DNA of 33,853 nt, taken from NCBI GenBank assembly GCA_019115545.1, contig DXDK01000127.1, positions 1-33,853 of the forward strand. The letters are read 5' to 3'. A model generated the notes under the pieces. That model worked only from the letters and a program-made list of their open reading frames with translations, ran no database searches and was not told where the DNA came from. Positions 1 through 7,291 of this stretch are shown here, in pieces. This DNA is from Candidatus Evtepia faecavium (GTDB lineage: Bacteria > Bacillota > Clostridia > Oscillospirales > Oscillospiraceae). The translations under genes were made by a program, and so were the position numbers. The first letter of the stretch is position 1; every line of letters starts with the position of its first letter.

Positions 1-35
1 CCCCCACCCCCAACCCCTAGCCTGGGACCCCCTCG

Positions 36-1103
36 GTGAACCAGCTCTCCGCCGACTACGGCGTGGGGGACGCCGTCACCGTGTCCTGGGGGGCGGCCAG
101 CCTGGCCACCCACTATAACATCTACGTGGACCGGAAAAACGCCGACGGCACCTGGGAGTCCAACTACCAGGTCCAGTTCTACGCCACCTCTCCCTGCACC
201 CTGAAGCGCTTCCCCGCGGGGACCTATCGCCTGCGGGTCCAGGCGGCCAACGCCAACACCTCCCCCTGGACCTATGCCAACTCCGCCTGGCAGACCTTCA
301 CCGTCCACGAGGATATGCTCACCATCACCTACAACGCCAACGGGGGGACCGTCTCCCCCGGGTCCCAGCTGGTGTCGGCGGAGAGCACCTATGACCTGCC
401 CACCCCCACCCGGAGCAACGCCGCCTTCCTGGGCTGGCACACCAACCAGGGCAAGGAGATGGTCACCAACGGCACCGCCATGAAGAGCACCTACGGCCAC
501 ACCCTGGTGGCCTATTGGGACACCGCCGGCCACAGCTTCACCAAGTCCGGTTCCTACCAGAACACCTTCCGGGACGTGTCCTCCTCCGCCTGGTACTACA
601 GCAACGTGGCCGCCGTCTACGAGTACGGCCTCATGGACGGGGTGGAGGGCAACATCTTCAAGCCCAACGACCAGGTCTCCGCCGCCCAGGCCGTCACCCT
701 GGCCGCCCGGCTGCGGAAGCTCTACCTCACCGGCAACGGCACCTTCTCCGCCAGCTCCCCCTGGTACCAGACCTACCTGGACTACGCCCTGAGCCAGGGG
801 ATCCTGGACCGGGCCCCGGCGGACATGAATGCCAAGCTCACCCGGCAGGAGTTCGCCGCCATCCTGGCCAACGCCCTGCCGGAAGGGGCCCTTCTGGAGA
901 TCAACAACATCCCCACCGGGTCCATCCCCGACGTGTACCGCTCGGACACGGGGATCTATGAACTCTACCGGGCGGGGGTCCTCTCCGGCAACGACGCCCA
1001 GGGGACCTTCCGGCCCAATTCCCCCATCACCCGGGCGGAGGCCGCCACCATCCTGGTGCGCATGGCCGACCCCAACAGCCGGCTGCAGTTTGAGCTGGCG
1101 TGA
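36..1103 (+). CDS. SLH-domain surface protein, C-terminal part (5' end missing or broken)
   Basis: Secreted, cell-wall-attached protein by domain content. About residues 1-90 look like a fibronectin-III-type beta domain. Residues 95-162 match a Listeria-Bacteroides (InlB B-type) repeat, with ITYNANGG and FLGWHTN. Three SLH units follow at about 178-230, 243-282 and 297-345 (FRDV...WYY, ALSQGIL, FRPNSPITRAEAATIL). SLH triplets bind secondary cell-wall polymer. There is no signal peptide. The only start in frame is a GTG with no ribosome site, and a TAG stands in frame at 18-20 just upstream, in a C-rich stretch. The sense-looking protein (PGTPS) runs back to that stop, so the true start probably lies outside the window and the stop is either a mutation or an edge sequencing error. 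Domain calls are firm; the start is not. Confidence 0.85.
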   Translation: MNQLSADYGVGDAVTVSWGAASLATHYNIYVDRKNADGTWESNYQVQFYATSPCTLKRFPAGTYRLRVQAANANTSPWTYANSAWQTFTVHEDMLTITYNANGGTVSPGSQLVSAESTYDLPTPTRSNAAFLGWHTNQGKEMVTNGTAMKSTYGHTLVAYWDTAGHSFTKSGSYQNTFRDVSSSAWYYSNVAAVYEYGLMDGVEGNIFKPNDQVSAAQAVTLAARLRKLYLTGNGTFSASSPWYQTYLDYALSQGILDRAPADMNAKLTRQEFAAILANALPEGALLEINNIPTGSIPDVYRSDTGIYELYRAGVLSGNDAQGTFRPNSPITRAEAATILVRMADPNSRLQFELA

Positions 1104-1113
1104 CCGAGATACG

Positions 1114-1149
1114 AAAAGGACGCACCCGAAAAACGGGTGCGTCCTTTTT
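1114..1149. terminator. Bidirectional intrinsic terminator between convergent genes
   Basis: The arms AAAAGGACGCACCCG and CGGGTGCGTCCTTTTT enclose a short A loop. The stem is flanked by an A run on one side and a T run on the other, so it can end the SLH gene (+) and the MurJ fusion (-), which converge here. Confidence 0.92.
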
Positions 1150-1180
1150 CTATTTTCTATTCTCTGTTTAGATACCGACG

Positions 1181-4100
1181 TCAGCCGGCCTGGGGTTTCC
1201 CGGGGCGGGCGCGCCAGGCCCGGAGGAGGAGCTCCGCCACGGCCACGGCCACCAGGCCCAGGCACAGCCCCAGCCCCGCCCCCAGCAGGGAGCGGATCAA
1301 GGAGACCTGCACCGGCGCCACCCCGTGGCAGAAGGTGTTCACCACGGAGACCACCTCCAGGCACACCCCCACTCCGCAGAAGAACTGGAAGAAGAGGACC
1401 TTCCGCCGGCAGGCCCACAGGAACAGGGCCACGCAGGGGGCCGCCAGCAGGAGTTCCTTGGACCGGGGCCGGGCGTAGAGGGCCGACTCCATCCCCTCCC
1501 GCAGGGCAGTCTCCAGGGAGGAGAAGGCCTTCCAATCCCCCGACCGGAGGAGGAACACCCCGCAGATCCCGCCGAAGAGCACCACCGCCAGCAGGAGCAC
1601 CGGCCAGCGCCGGCGCAGGGCCAGGATCTCTCTCCGCAAAGCCCAGAGGAGGAACAGGGCGCACACCACCAGGGGGAAGAGCAGCGCCAGCTTCACCCCG
1701 GAGAAGATCTCCACTCCCATCAGGTAATCCCGGGAGGCCATCAGGGCGGCCACGTGGAGCCCGCCCAGCAGGCTCCACCCCACCACCACGCCCATGGCCA
1801 GGACGCTGTCCCAGACCAGATGGTGTTGGGACAGCCGGGGCGGCCCCTCACGGCTCCACCCCGCCAGGAACCAGGCGGCCGCGCAGGGGAAGGCCACCGC
1901 CGAGAGGAGCATCAGCAGTTTCTGGGTCAGCTCCGGCCGGAGGAAGCACAGGGCGGCCAGCGCCAGGGCCCCCAGGCAGAGGAGGGGCCCCTCCCAGCCG
2001 GCCAGGCGCCGCCAGCGGCACACCAGCCAGACCCCCAGGAGGATGGGGATCAGCCCCGCCCCCCACAGCAGCAGGGGCTGGACCGGCGCCGTCTCCAGAC
2101 AGGAGAACCCCGTTCCGAAGGCAAGCCCCCGGGCCTCCAGCCGCTGGGCCAGGTTGTCCAGGCAGGTGACGTACACCGCCGGGTCCAGGATCAACTCCCC
2201 CTCCGCCGTGGTGAAGGGGGTCAGGATCAGCAGGCGCATCCCCCGGTCCGTGGCCGCCCGGAAGAGGAGGTTCTCGATCTCCTGGGCGTCCCCCGGCTGG
2301 GCCCGGTTGGCGTAGTCGTCATAGAGCCAGAGGGTCTTTACCATGGGCCCCGACCAGGCGTCCAGGTCAAGCCCCTCCGGGAGATTTACGCTGGTGCGGG
2401 TCTCGTTCTCCACCAGGGCCAGAGGAAGGGCGCTGTTGGGGGCAGCGTCCTCCGGCAGGACGAAGTCCTCCCCTGCCCCGATCCACTGGCACACGCCGGC
2501 CCCTTCCAGGGCCGTGCGCCAGGTCTCCTCAGGCAGGCCGCTCTCCTCCGCCAGCCGGTCCAAGTCCGCCAGGGAAAGGGCGGCACAGACCTGCCGGTCC
2601 TCCCCTTCCGCCGACACCCGGGAAAAGAGCAGGATGCCGCTGCAGAGGACGCCGCAGAGGGCCAGGATCAGGGTCAGATAGAAACGAAGGGAAGAAGATT
2701 TCAACACTTGGCTTCGCCTCCCCAGTTTTTTCAAAAGTTGCCGGGTGGGGAGCATGGGACCCATGAGGGCCAGGTAGAGCACCATCACCACCGCTCCCAC
2801 GGCGCAGCAGACCAGCACCATGCCCAGCTTGGAGTGGATGGACGCCACCATCCATCGGTAGGCCCCCCAGGCCAGCCCCCCTGTCATCAGGGAGAATATC
2901 CCGCAGCACAGCAGCGGCTTCCAGGGCAGGGGCACGCCCCCCTGCCGGGCAAAGCCCGCATAGGCCACGGCACCCACCGCCAGGAAACCCAGGGAGGTGC
3001 CGCCGGCCAGCAGCTCCGGCCGGCCCGGCGCCAGGGCATGGCACAGCAGGTTGGCCCCCACGCACACAGCCAGCACCGCCGTGGCCATCAAGATGGGGGG
3101 CAGGGTGCGGCCCATGGCGAAGTAGGCTTTGCTCAAGAGGTCCAGCATCAGGAAGCCCACAAGCCCCAGGATGTACCAGGAGAAGATGCTGCCGCTGAGC
3201 AGCGCGTCCCTCCCGGTGAAATCGCCCCCCTCAAACAGCACCCGGATCACCGGCGTGCCGAAGGCGGCGAACAGCAGGGACACCGGGAGGAGGACCAGCA
3301 GGGTGTTCTTCAAAACCAGGACCACGTGGCGCCGGTATTCCCCCGCCCCCATCTGGGTGTACTTCTGGCTGAAGTCGGGGAAGAGCACGATCCCCGCGCT
3401 GTAGATCAGCGCCGTGGACAGGGGTTCGTACAGGCGCTCGGCATAGAAAAAGCCCGCCACCGTCCCCTCCGCCCCGGCGGTGGCGAACCGGGTGTTCACC
3501 AGGTAGCACAGCAGGAAGAGGGAGGAGACGTACATGGTCATGACGCTGGTCCGCAGGAAGATGCCGTACCCCTCCCCCCGGAAGGCCAGCTTGGGGCGCA
3601 GGCGGTAGCCCTCCTTCCGCATGCTGGGCAGGACCATGGCCAGCTGCAGCAGCCAGCCGGCGGAGGTGAGCACCGCAAAGGCCGTCAAGGGCAGCCGGTC
3701 CCCCGCCAGGAGGAGCACGGCGCAGAGCATCACGTTGTAGAGCAAACTCAGCCGCCCCTGGAGGGTGAAGTGGTCCATGGACTGGAACAGGGCCAGCAGC
3801 AGGTAGGTCAGCGCAATGATGGGCAGGGAAGGGACCATCACCAGGAAACAGAAGCGAAACAGGGACACCGGCTCCCCCACGCCCAGCAGCTGCTCCATCC
3901 CCCCGGCTGCCCCCACCAGGAGCAGCACACCCGTGACGGCCAGGGAGAGGACCACGGTATTGGAAATCAGGATGTTGGCTGTGCGGTACCCCGCCTCCCG
4001 GCTCTGCATCAGTTTCCGGGTGAGGATGGGAATGGCCGCGATGCACAGGGCGTAGCACAGCGTGGTAAACAAGGCGATGGAGTAGTTGCTGGCCATGGTA

Positions 4101-4228
4101 AAGGCGTCCACATCCGCCCCCGCACCAAACACGCGGGCCTGCAGGATGTTTTTTACCATCGCCAGCGCCTTCACCATCAGCATCACGCAGGTAACGCTGC
4201 TGATCGCCCGAACGAGTTTATGGTCCAT
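1181..4228 (-). CDS. MurJ/MviN-like flippase fused to a DUF5693-like membrane module
   Basis: A 1015-residue polytopic membrane protein. Residues 1 to about 500 have the MVF (MurJ/Wzx-type) pattern of successive membrane helices and begin with a recognisable MurJ N-terminus (ARVFGAGADVDAF). MurJ proteins flip lipid-linked cell-wall precursors. After a basic linker near 500, residues about 505-1015 hold one membrane helix, an outside domain of roughly 160 residues (starting LADLDRLAEESGLPEE), and about eight more helices, including MGVEIFSGVKLALLFPL. This resembles DUF5693, known to me as a separate family of unknown role found near secondary-cell-wall-polymer genes. The arginines typical of MurJ are replaced: the SRxLGFxRD motif reads VKALAMVKN. 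The start ATG is preceded by AAAGGAG nine bases upstream and a good promoter. The flippase fold is fairly sure; the substrate is unknown. Confidence 0.8.
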   Translation of the reverse strand: MDHKLVRAISSVTCVMLMVKALAMVKNILQARVFGAGADVDAFTMASNYSIALFTTLCYALCIAAIPILTRKLMQSREAGYRTANILISNTVVLSLAVTGVLLLVGAAGGMEQLLGVGEPVSLFRFCFLVMVPSLPIIALTYLLLALFQSMDHFTLQGRLSLLYNVMLCAVLLLAGDRLPLTAFAVLTSAGWLLQLAMVLPSMRKEGYRLRPKLAFRGEGYGIFLRTSVMTMYVSSLFLLCYLVNTRFATAGAEGTVAGFFYAERLYEPLSTALIYSAGIVLFPDFSQKYTQMGAGEYRRHVVLVLKNTLLVLLPVSLLFAAFGTPVIRVLFEGGDFTGRDALLSGSIFSWYILGLVGFLMLDLLSKAYFAMGRTLPPILMATAVLAVCVGANLLCHALAPGRPELLAGGTSLGFLAVGAVAYAGFARQGGVPLPWKPLLCCGIFSLMTGGLAWGAYRWMVASIHSKLGMVLVCCAVGAVVMVLYLALMGPMLPTRQLLKKLGRRSQVLKSSSLRFYLTLILALCGVLCSGILLFSRVSAEGEDRQVCAALSLADLDRLAEESGLPEETWRTALEGAGVCQWIGAGEDFVLPEDAAPNSALPLALVENETRTSVNLPEGLDLDAWSGPMVKTLWLYDDYANRAQPGDAQEIENLLFRAATDRGMRLLILTPFTTAEGELILDPAVYVTCLDNLAQRLEARGLAFGTGFSCLETAPVQPLLLWGAGLIPILLGVWLVCRWRRLAGWEGPLLCLGALALAALCFLRPELTQKLLMLLSAVAFPCAAAWFLAGWSREGPPRLSQHHLVWDSVLAMGVVVGWSLLGGLHVAALMASRDYLMGVEIFSGVKLALLFPLVVCALFLLWALRREILALRRRWPVLLLAVVLFGGICGVFLLRSGDWKAFSSLETALREGMESALYARPRSKELLLAAPCVALFLWACRRKVLFFQFFCGVGVCLEVVSVVNTFCHGVAPVQVSLIRSLLGAGLGLCLGLVAVAVAELLLRAWRARPGKPQAG

Positions 4229-4281
4229 GGGAGAAAACTCCTTTAATCATCACCGCAGACGGTTTTCCGTCAGTGAAGCAA

Positions 4282-4310
4282 AGTATACCACCGATGGGAG
4301 AAAATTTCAA
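4282..4310 (-). promoter_or_regulatory. Sigma-A-type promoter of the MurJ-DUF5693 fusion gene
   Basis: Read on the minus strand: -35 TTGAAA (4305-4310), a 17-base spacer, then -10 TATACT (4282-4287). The start codon is about 54 bases downstream, so the gene appears to be transcribed alone. Confidence 0.75.
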
Positions 4311-4374
4311 CGTCAGGGCGATTTTCTCTCCGTTTGTACCCGGTGTATGGGGGCTGTTCTCTCAGATGGCAAAG

Positions 4375-4445
4375 AAAACGCAGAGATCGCGGCCTGCGCA
4401 GCATCCCCCGGACTTCAGAGGGGGATGCCGCCGCGCCGCGATCTC
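4375..4445 (-). terminator. Large two-step hairpin, probable terminator of yebC
   Basis: Outer arms GAGATCGCGGC (4383-4393) and GCCGCGATCTC (4435-4445) pair perfectly over 11 bases. Inner arms GCATCCCCC and GGGGGATGC pair over nine more. On the minus strand the structure follows the yebC stop by about 80 bases and is followed by a T-rich TGCGTTTTCTTTG. The U tract is interrupted, so termination is likely but not certain. Confidence 0.55.
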
Positions 4446-4524
4446 CAGATAGTAACCCTATCAAATGTTCTGATTTTTTCGTTTTTCAGCCCACTTCACG
4501 CACATTCCCGGGCAAAACGTTGCC

Positions 4525-5259
4525 TCACTCCTGCTCCCAGTTATGGTACACGTTCTGCACGTCGTCGTTGTCTTCCAGGGCGTCGATGAGCTTTTCCATG
4601 TTCTTGATGTCCCCGGCGTCGGTGAGCTTGACGTAGTTCTGGGGGACCATCTCCACCTGGGCGGAGGCGGGCACATAGCCCTTGCCCTCCAGGGCGGCGG
4701 CCACCTTGCCGCAGTCGTCGGGCTCGGTGTAGACGGTGAACACATCCCCGTCGGCCTCAAAGTCGCTGGCGCCGCAGTCCAGGGCGTCCATCATGACGGT
4801 GTCCTCGTCCAGGTCCCCGTCTTCGTTGTCCAGGAGGATGACCCCCTTGCGGTCAAAGGACCAGGACACGCAGCCGGTGGCCCCCAGGCCCTTGCCGAAC
4901 TTGTCCAGCAGGTGCCGGACCTCCGGGGCGGTGCGCTGGCGGTTGTCGGTGAGGGCCTCCACGATGACGGCCACGCCGTTGGGGCCGTAGCCCTCGTAGA
5001 CCACGCTCTCGTAGTTGTCGGTGTTGTTGGCCCCCAGGGCCTTGTCGATGGTGCGCTTGATGTTGTCGTTGGGCATGTTCACCGCCTTGGCCTTGGCGAT
5101 GACGGTGGCCAGGCGGGAGTTGTTGTTGGGGTCGCCGGAGCCGCCGGTCTTCACTGCCACGATGATCTCTTTGGCGATCTTGGTAAAGGCGGCGCTGCGC
5201 TTGGCGTCGGCCGCGCCCTTGGTCTTCTGAATGTTATGCCACTTGGAATGTCCGGACAT
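4525..5259 (-). CDS. yebC: YebC/PmpR family (TACO1-like) regulator
   Basis: 244 residues, full family length. It starts with the diagnostic MSGHSKWHNIQKTKGAADAK and continues with the family's conserved NMPNDNIKRTIDKALG and YEGYGPNGVAV stretches. The three-domain cytoplasmic protein is known as a DNA-binding regulator in some bacteria and, more recently, as a factor helping ribosomes through difficult peptides; which role applies here cannot be read from the sequence. The ATG is preceded by AGAAGGGA at a normal distance. It has its own promoter and terminator and appears monocistronic. Confidence 0.96.
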   Translation of the reverse strand: MSGHSKWHNIQKTKGAADAKRSAAFTKIAKEIIVAVKTGGSGDPNNNSRLATVIAKAKAVNMPNDNIKRTIDKALGANNTDNYESVVYEGYGPNGVAVIVEALTDNRQRTAPEVRHLLDKFGKGLGATGCVSWSFDRKGVILLDNEDGDLDEDTVMMDALDCGASDFEADGDVFTVYTEPDDCGKVAAALEGKGYVPASAQVEMVPQNYVKLTDAGDIKNMEKLIDALEDNDDVQNVYHNWEQE

Positions 5260-5334
5260 AAATGTATCGTTCCCTTCTATCCTAAGAATCCTGGAAAGCC
5301 CGAGGCCTCCCAGCGTTGTCTATAAAGCGGAAAT

Positions 5335-5363
5335 ATTTTATCACAGCCTGGCGCGCTTGACAA
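5335..5363 (-). promoter_or_regulatory. Promoter of yebC
   Basis: Minus strand: -35 TTGTCA (5358-5363), 17-base spacer, -10 TAAAAT (5335-5340), in the gap between nif3 and yebC. Confidence 0.7.
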
Positions 5364-5373
5364 GGTGTGTTTC

Positions 5374-6171
5374 TCAGAAATACGCGAAAACCTCCCCCTG
5401 GCGCCGGGCGATCCGGACCTCCAGGCCAGGAAAGGCTTCCTCCACCCACTGGGCCAGCACCGGGCAGACCACCGCCTCGGTGGAGTAGTGCCCCGCGTCC
5501 AGGAGGTTGATCCCCAGGGCCCGGGCCTCCAGGTAGAGGTCGTGCTTCAGATCCGAGGTGAGAAAGGTGTCGCACCCCATGGCCTTGGCCTGGGGGAGCA
5601 TGGAGCCGCAGGCCCCGCCCCCCACGGCCACTTTGTGCACCGGGACCCCGGCGTCCATGGCCCGGATGCCCGCCAGGCCCAGGTCGGCCTTGGCCTTCCG
5701 GGCAAAGTCCGCCAAGGACATGGGACCCCCGGGGAGGGTCCCCACCCGGCCCACGCCGTAGGGGCGGCCGGCCTCGTCCACCCCGTCGGTTTCCAGGGGG
5801 ACGGGGTCCGCCAGGCCCAGGCGGCGGGCCAGTTCCGTGTTCACGCCCCCCTCGGCGGCATCCAGGTTGGTGTGGGCGCAGATGGCGGCGATGCCGTGCT
5901 CGATGAGGCAGAGCACCTTCTCCCCGGTGGTGGTCTCATCGGTGACCTGGCCCAGTTTCCCCCAGATCACCGGGTGGTGGGCCAGGATGACCTGGCACCC
6001 CGTCTCCGCCGCCTCCTGGATGACCTCCGGGGTGATGTCCAGGGCCACCAGCACCCGGGTGACTTCCCGCTCCCCCCGGCCCACCAGGAAGCCGGCGTTG
6101 TCAAAATCCATCTGGGTCCGGAAGGGGGCCTTCCGGTCCAGCAGGGCATAGAGTTCTCTTACCGTTGCCAT
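5374..6171 (-). CDS. Nif3-like dinuclear metal center protein
   Basis: 265 residues from the ATG of MATVRELYALL. It belongs to the Nif3/YbgI/YqfO family, which forms toroidal hexamers with two metal ions per subunit. Its reaction is not settled, although GTP cyclohydrolase I type 2 is a frequent but doubtful label. Metal-ligand motifs are visible: LAHHPVIW, AHTNLDAAEGG and, near the C-terminus, DAGHYSTE. The open frame extends far upstream but that part overlaps trmK in another frame, so the internal ATG is chosen. The start overlaps the end of trmK by 13 bases, implying coupled translation. The trmK-nif3 pairing is also found in Bacillus. Confidence 0.93.
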   Translation of the reverse strand: MATVRELYALLDRKAPFRTQMDFDNAGFLVGRGEREVTRVLVALDITPEVIQEAAETGCQVILAHHPVIWGKLGQVTDETTTGEKVLCLIEHGIAAICAHTNLDAAEGGVNTELARRLGLADPVPLETDGVDEAGRPYGVGRVGTLPGGPMSLADFARKAKADLGLAGIRAMDAGVPVHKVAVGGGACGSMLPQAKAMGCDTFLTSDLKHDLYLEARALGINLLDAGHYSTEAVVCPVLAQWVEEAFPGLEVRIARRQGEVFAYF

Positions 6172-6863
6172 GTGATCCACTCCTCTCGCATCCGCTGCAG
6201 ATCGGCCAGCAGGGCCTCCTCCCGGGCCAGCTGGGCGGGGTCGGGGGCGCTGCCCCGGGCCATGCCCGCCAGGGCCCGCTGCCGCCGGCGGATCTGCTGG
6301 TCCAGGTAGGCCAGCCGGTGGGGGTTGTCCTCCCCCCGGCTCTGGCGGCCGGCCCACAGCTGGCCGGGGGTATAGGGGGGGCTCTCCCCCCCGGTGGCGG
6401 TGAAGAGGGGGTAGAACTTCTCCCCCTCCCGGGCGATGCCCTCCCAGAGGATGGCATACCCGTGCTCCGTCAGCCAGGCCCGGAGGACCTCCTGGGCGCT
6501 CATGGGCTGGAGGATGAGCTTCCCCTCCCGGGTCCAGGGGGCGGTGGAGAGGATGCGGACCATCAGGTCCCCTCCCATACCGGCCAGGACCACCGTGTCC
6601 GCCTCCCCCGGGGCCAGGGCGGCCAGGCCGTCGCACTGGCGGAAGTCGATGTGTTCCTCCACCCCGTAGGCCCGGGCGGTCTCCCGCCCCCGCTGGAGGG
6701 GGCCCGGGTTCACGTCGGTGGCCACCGCCCCCCGGATCCGCCCTTTCAGCAGGAGCCAGGTGGGGAGATAGGCGTGGTCGGTGCCCACGTCCGCCAGGCG
6801 GGCCCCCAGGGGCACCTGGGCCGCCACCGCGGCCAGACGGGGGGACAGGTCCAAAGCGCGCAT
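6159..6863 (-). CDS. trmK: tRNA (adenine(22)-N1)-methyltransferase TrmK
   Basis: 234 residues. A class I SAM-dependent methyltransferase that methylates N1 of A22 in tRNA. Motif I reads LADVGTDHAYLPTWLL, followed by ATDVNPGPL (motif II), the catalytic-region VVLAGMGGDLM and LILQPM. The C-terminal helical part (YLDQQIRRRQRAL) is typical of the family. The ATG lies just downstream of a strong GGAAGGAGG. A terminator sits immediately upstream and no convincing promoter fits in between, so expression probably depends on read-through from the DUF1858 gene. Confidence 0.93.
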   Translation of the reverse strand: MRALDLSPRLAAVAAQVPLGARLADVGTDHAYLPTWLLLKGRIRGAVATDVNPGPLQRGRETARAYGVEEHIDFRQCDGLAALAPGEADTVVLAGMGGDLMVRILSTAPWTREGKLILQPMSAQEVLRAWLTEHGYAILWEGIAREGEKFYPLFTATGGESPPYTPGQLWAGRQSRGEDNPHRLAYLDQQIRRRQRALAGMARGSAPDPAQLAREEALLADLQRMREEWITWQR

Positions 6864-6895
6864 ACAGCCTCCTTCCCGCGCCCAGGGCGCCGGTT

Positions 6896-6940
6896 CATAA
6901 AAAAACGGGAGCGGAGGGACCGCTCCCGTTTTCCTTTCTG
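6896..6940 (-). terminator. Intrinsic terminator after the DUF1858 gene
   Basis: Arms AAAACGGGAGCGG (6902-6914) and CCGCTCCCGTTTT (6920-6932) pair perfectly; on the minus strand a run of seven T follows. It sits between the DUF1858 stop and the trmK ribosome site. Confidence 0.88.
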
Positions 6941-6945
6941 CCTTG

Positions 6946-7155
6946 TTACTTGCGGTTGGCCGCAATGATGGCGTTGAGCTTTTCCACCAGCTCCTCCACC
7001 GGCTGGTCGTGGACCAGGCAGGCCTGCTCCACGGTCTCGTTCCGGGAGGCGGGGCAGCCCAGGCAGTGCATGCCGATGTCGATGAAAGCGGGGGCGGTCT
7101 CCGGGGCGATGTCCAGGATGTCGCCCACGATGGTGTCTTTCGTGATGGTTGCCAT
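6946..7155 (-). CDS. DUF1858 small redox-disulfide protein
   Basis: 69 residues starting MATITKDTIVGDILD. It matches the DUF1858 / hybrid-cluster-protein-associated redox disulfide family, with the hallmark GMHCLGCPAS, a CxxC pair suitable for thiol redox chemistry or metal binding. The physiological partner is unknown. An ATG five codons upstream (MEDVC...) is part of the GGAGG ribosome site itself, so the later ATG, eight bases after GGAGG, is preferred. It is bounded by terminators on both sides and so is probably transcribed alone. Confidence 0.88.
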   Translation of the reverse strand: MATITKDTIVGDILDIAPETAPAFIDIGMHCLGCPASRNETVEQACLVHDQPVEELVEKLNAIIAANRK

Positions 7156-7218
7156 ACAGACGTCCTCCATTCTTGGATATTGGGTCCGGGCAAAGGCCCG
7201 TCATCCCCATGGATTTTA

Positions 7219-7258
7219 GAAAAAGGGGAACTGCCCGTTCCCCGGCAGTTCCCCTTTC
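7219..7258 (-). terminator. Intrinsic terminator of the rpiR-to-ispH operon
   Basis: Arms AAAGGGGAACTGCC (7222-7235) and GGCAGTTCCCCTTT pair perfectly. On the minus strand a T run follows, about 35 bases after the ispH-rpsA stop. Confidence 0.9.
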
Positions 7259-7291
7259 CGTTCTTCTCTGCCGGTACGCTGGCTGGGGGGA

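Noticed and set aside
1325-4246. Open frame of 973 codons on the plus strand
   Set aside because: It is the opposite-strand shadow of the MurJ-DUF5693 gene: Gln/Gly/His-rich low-complexity protein, no ribosome site, no recognisable domain.
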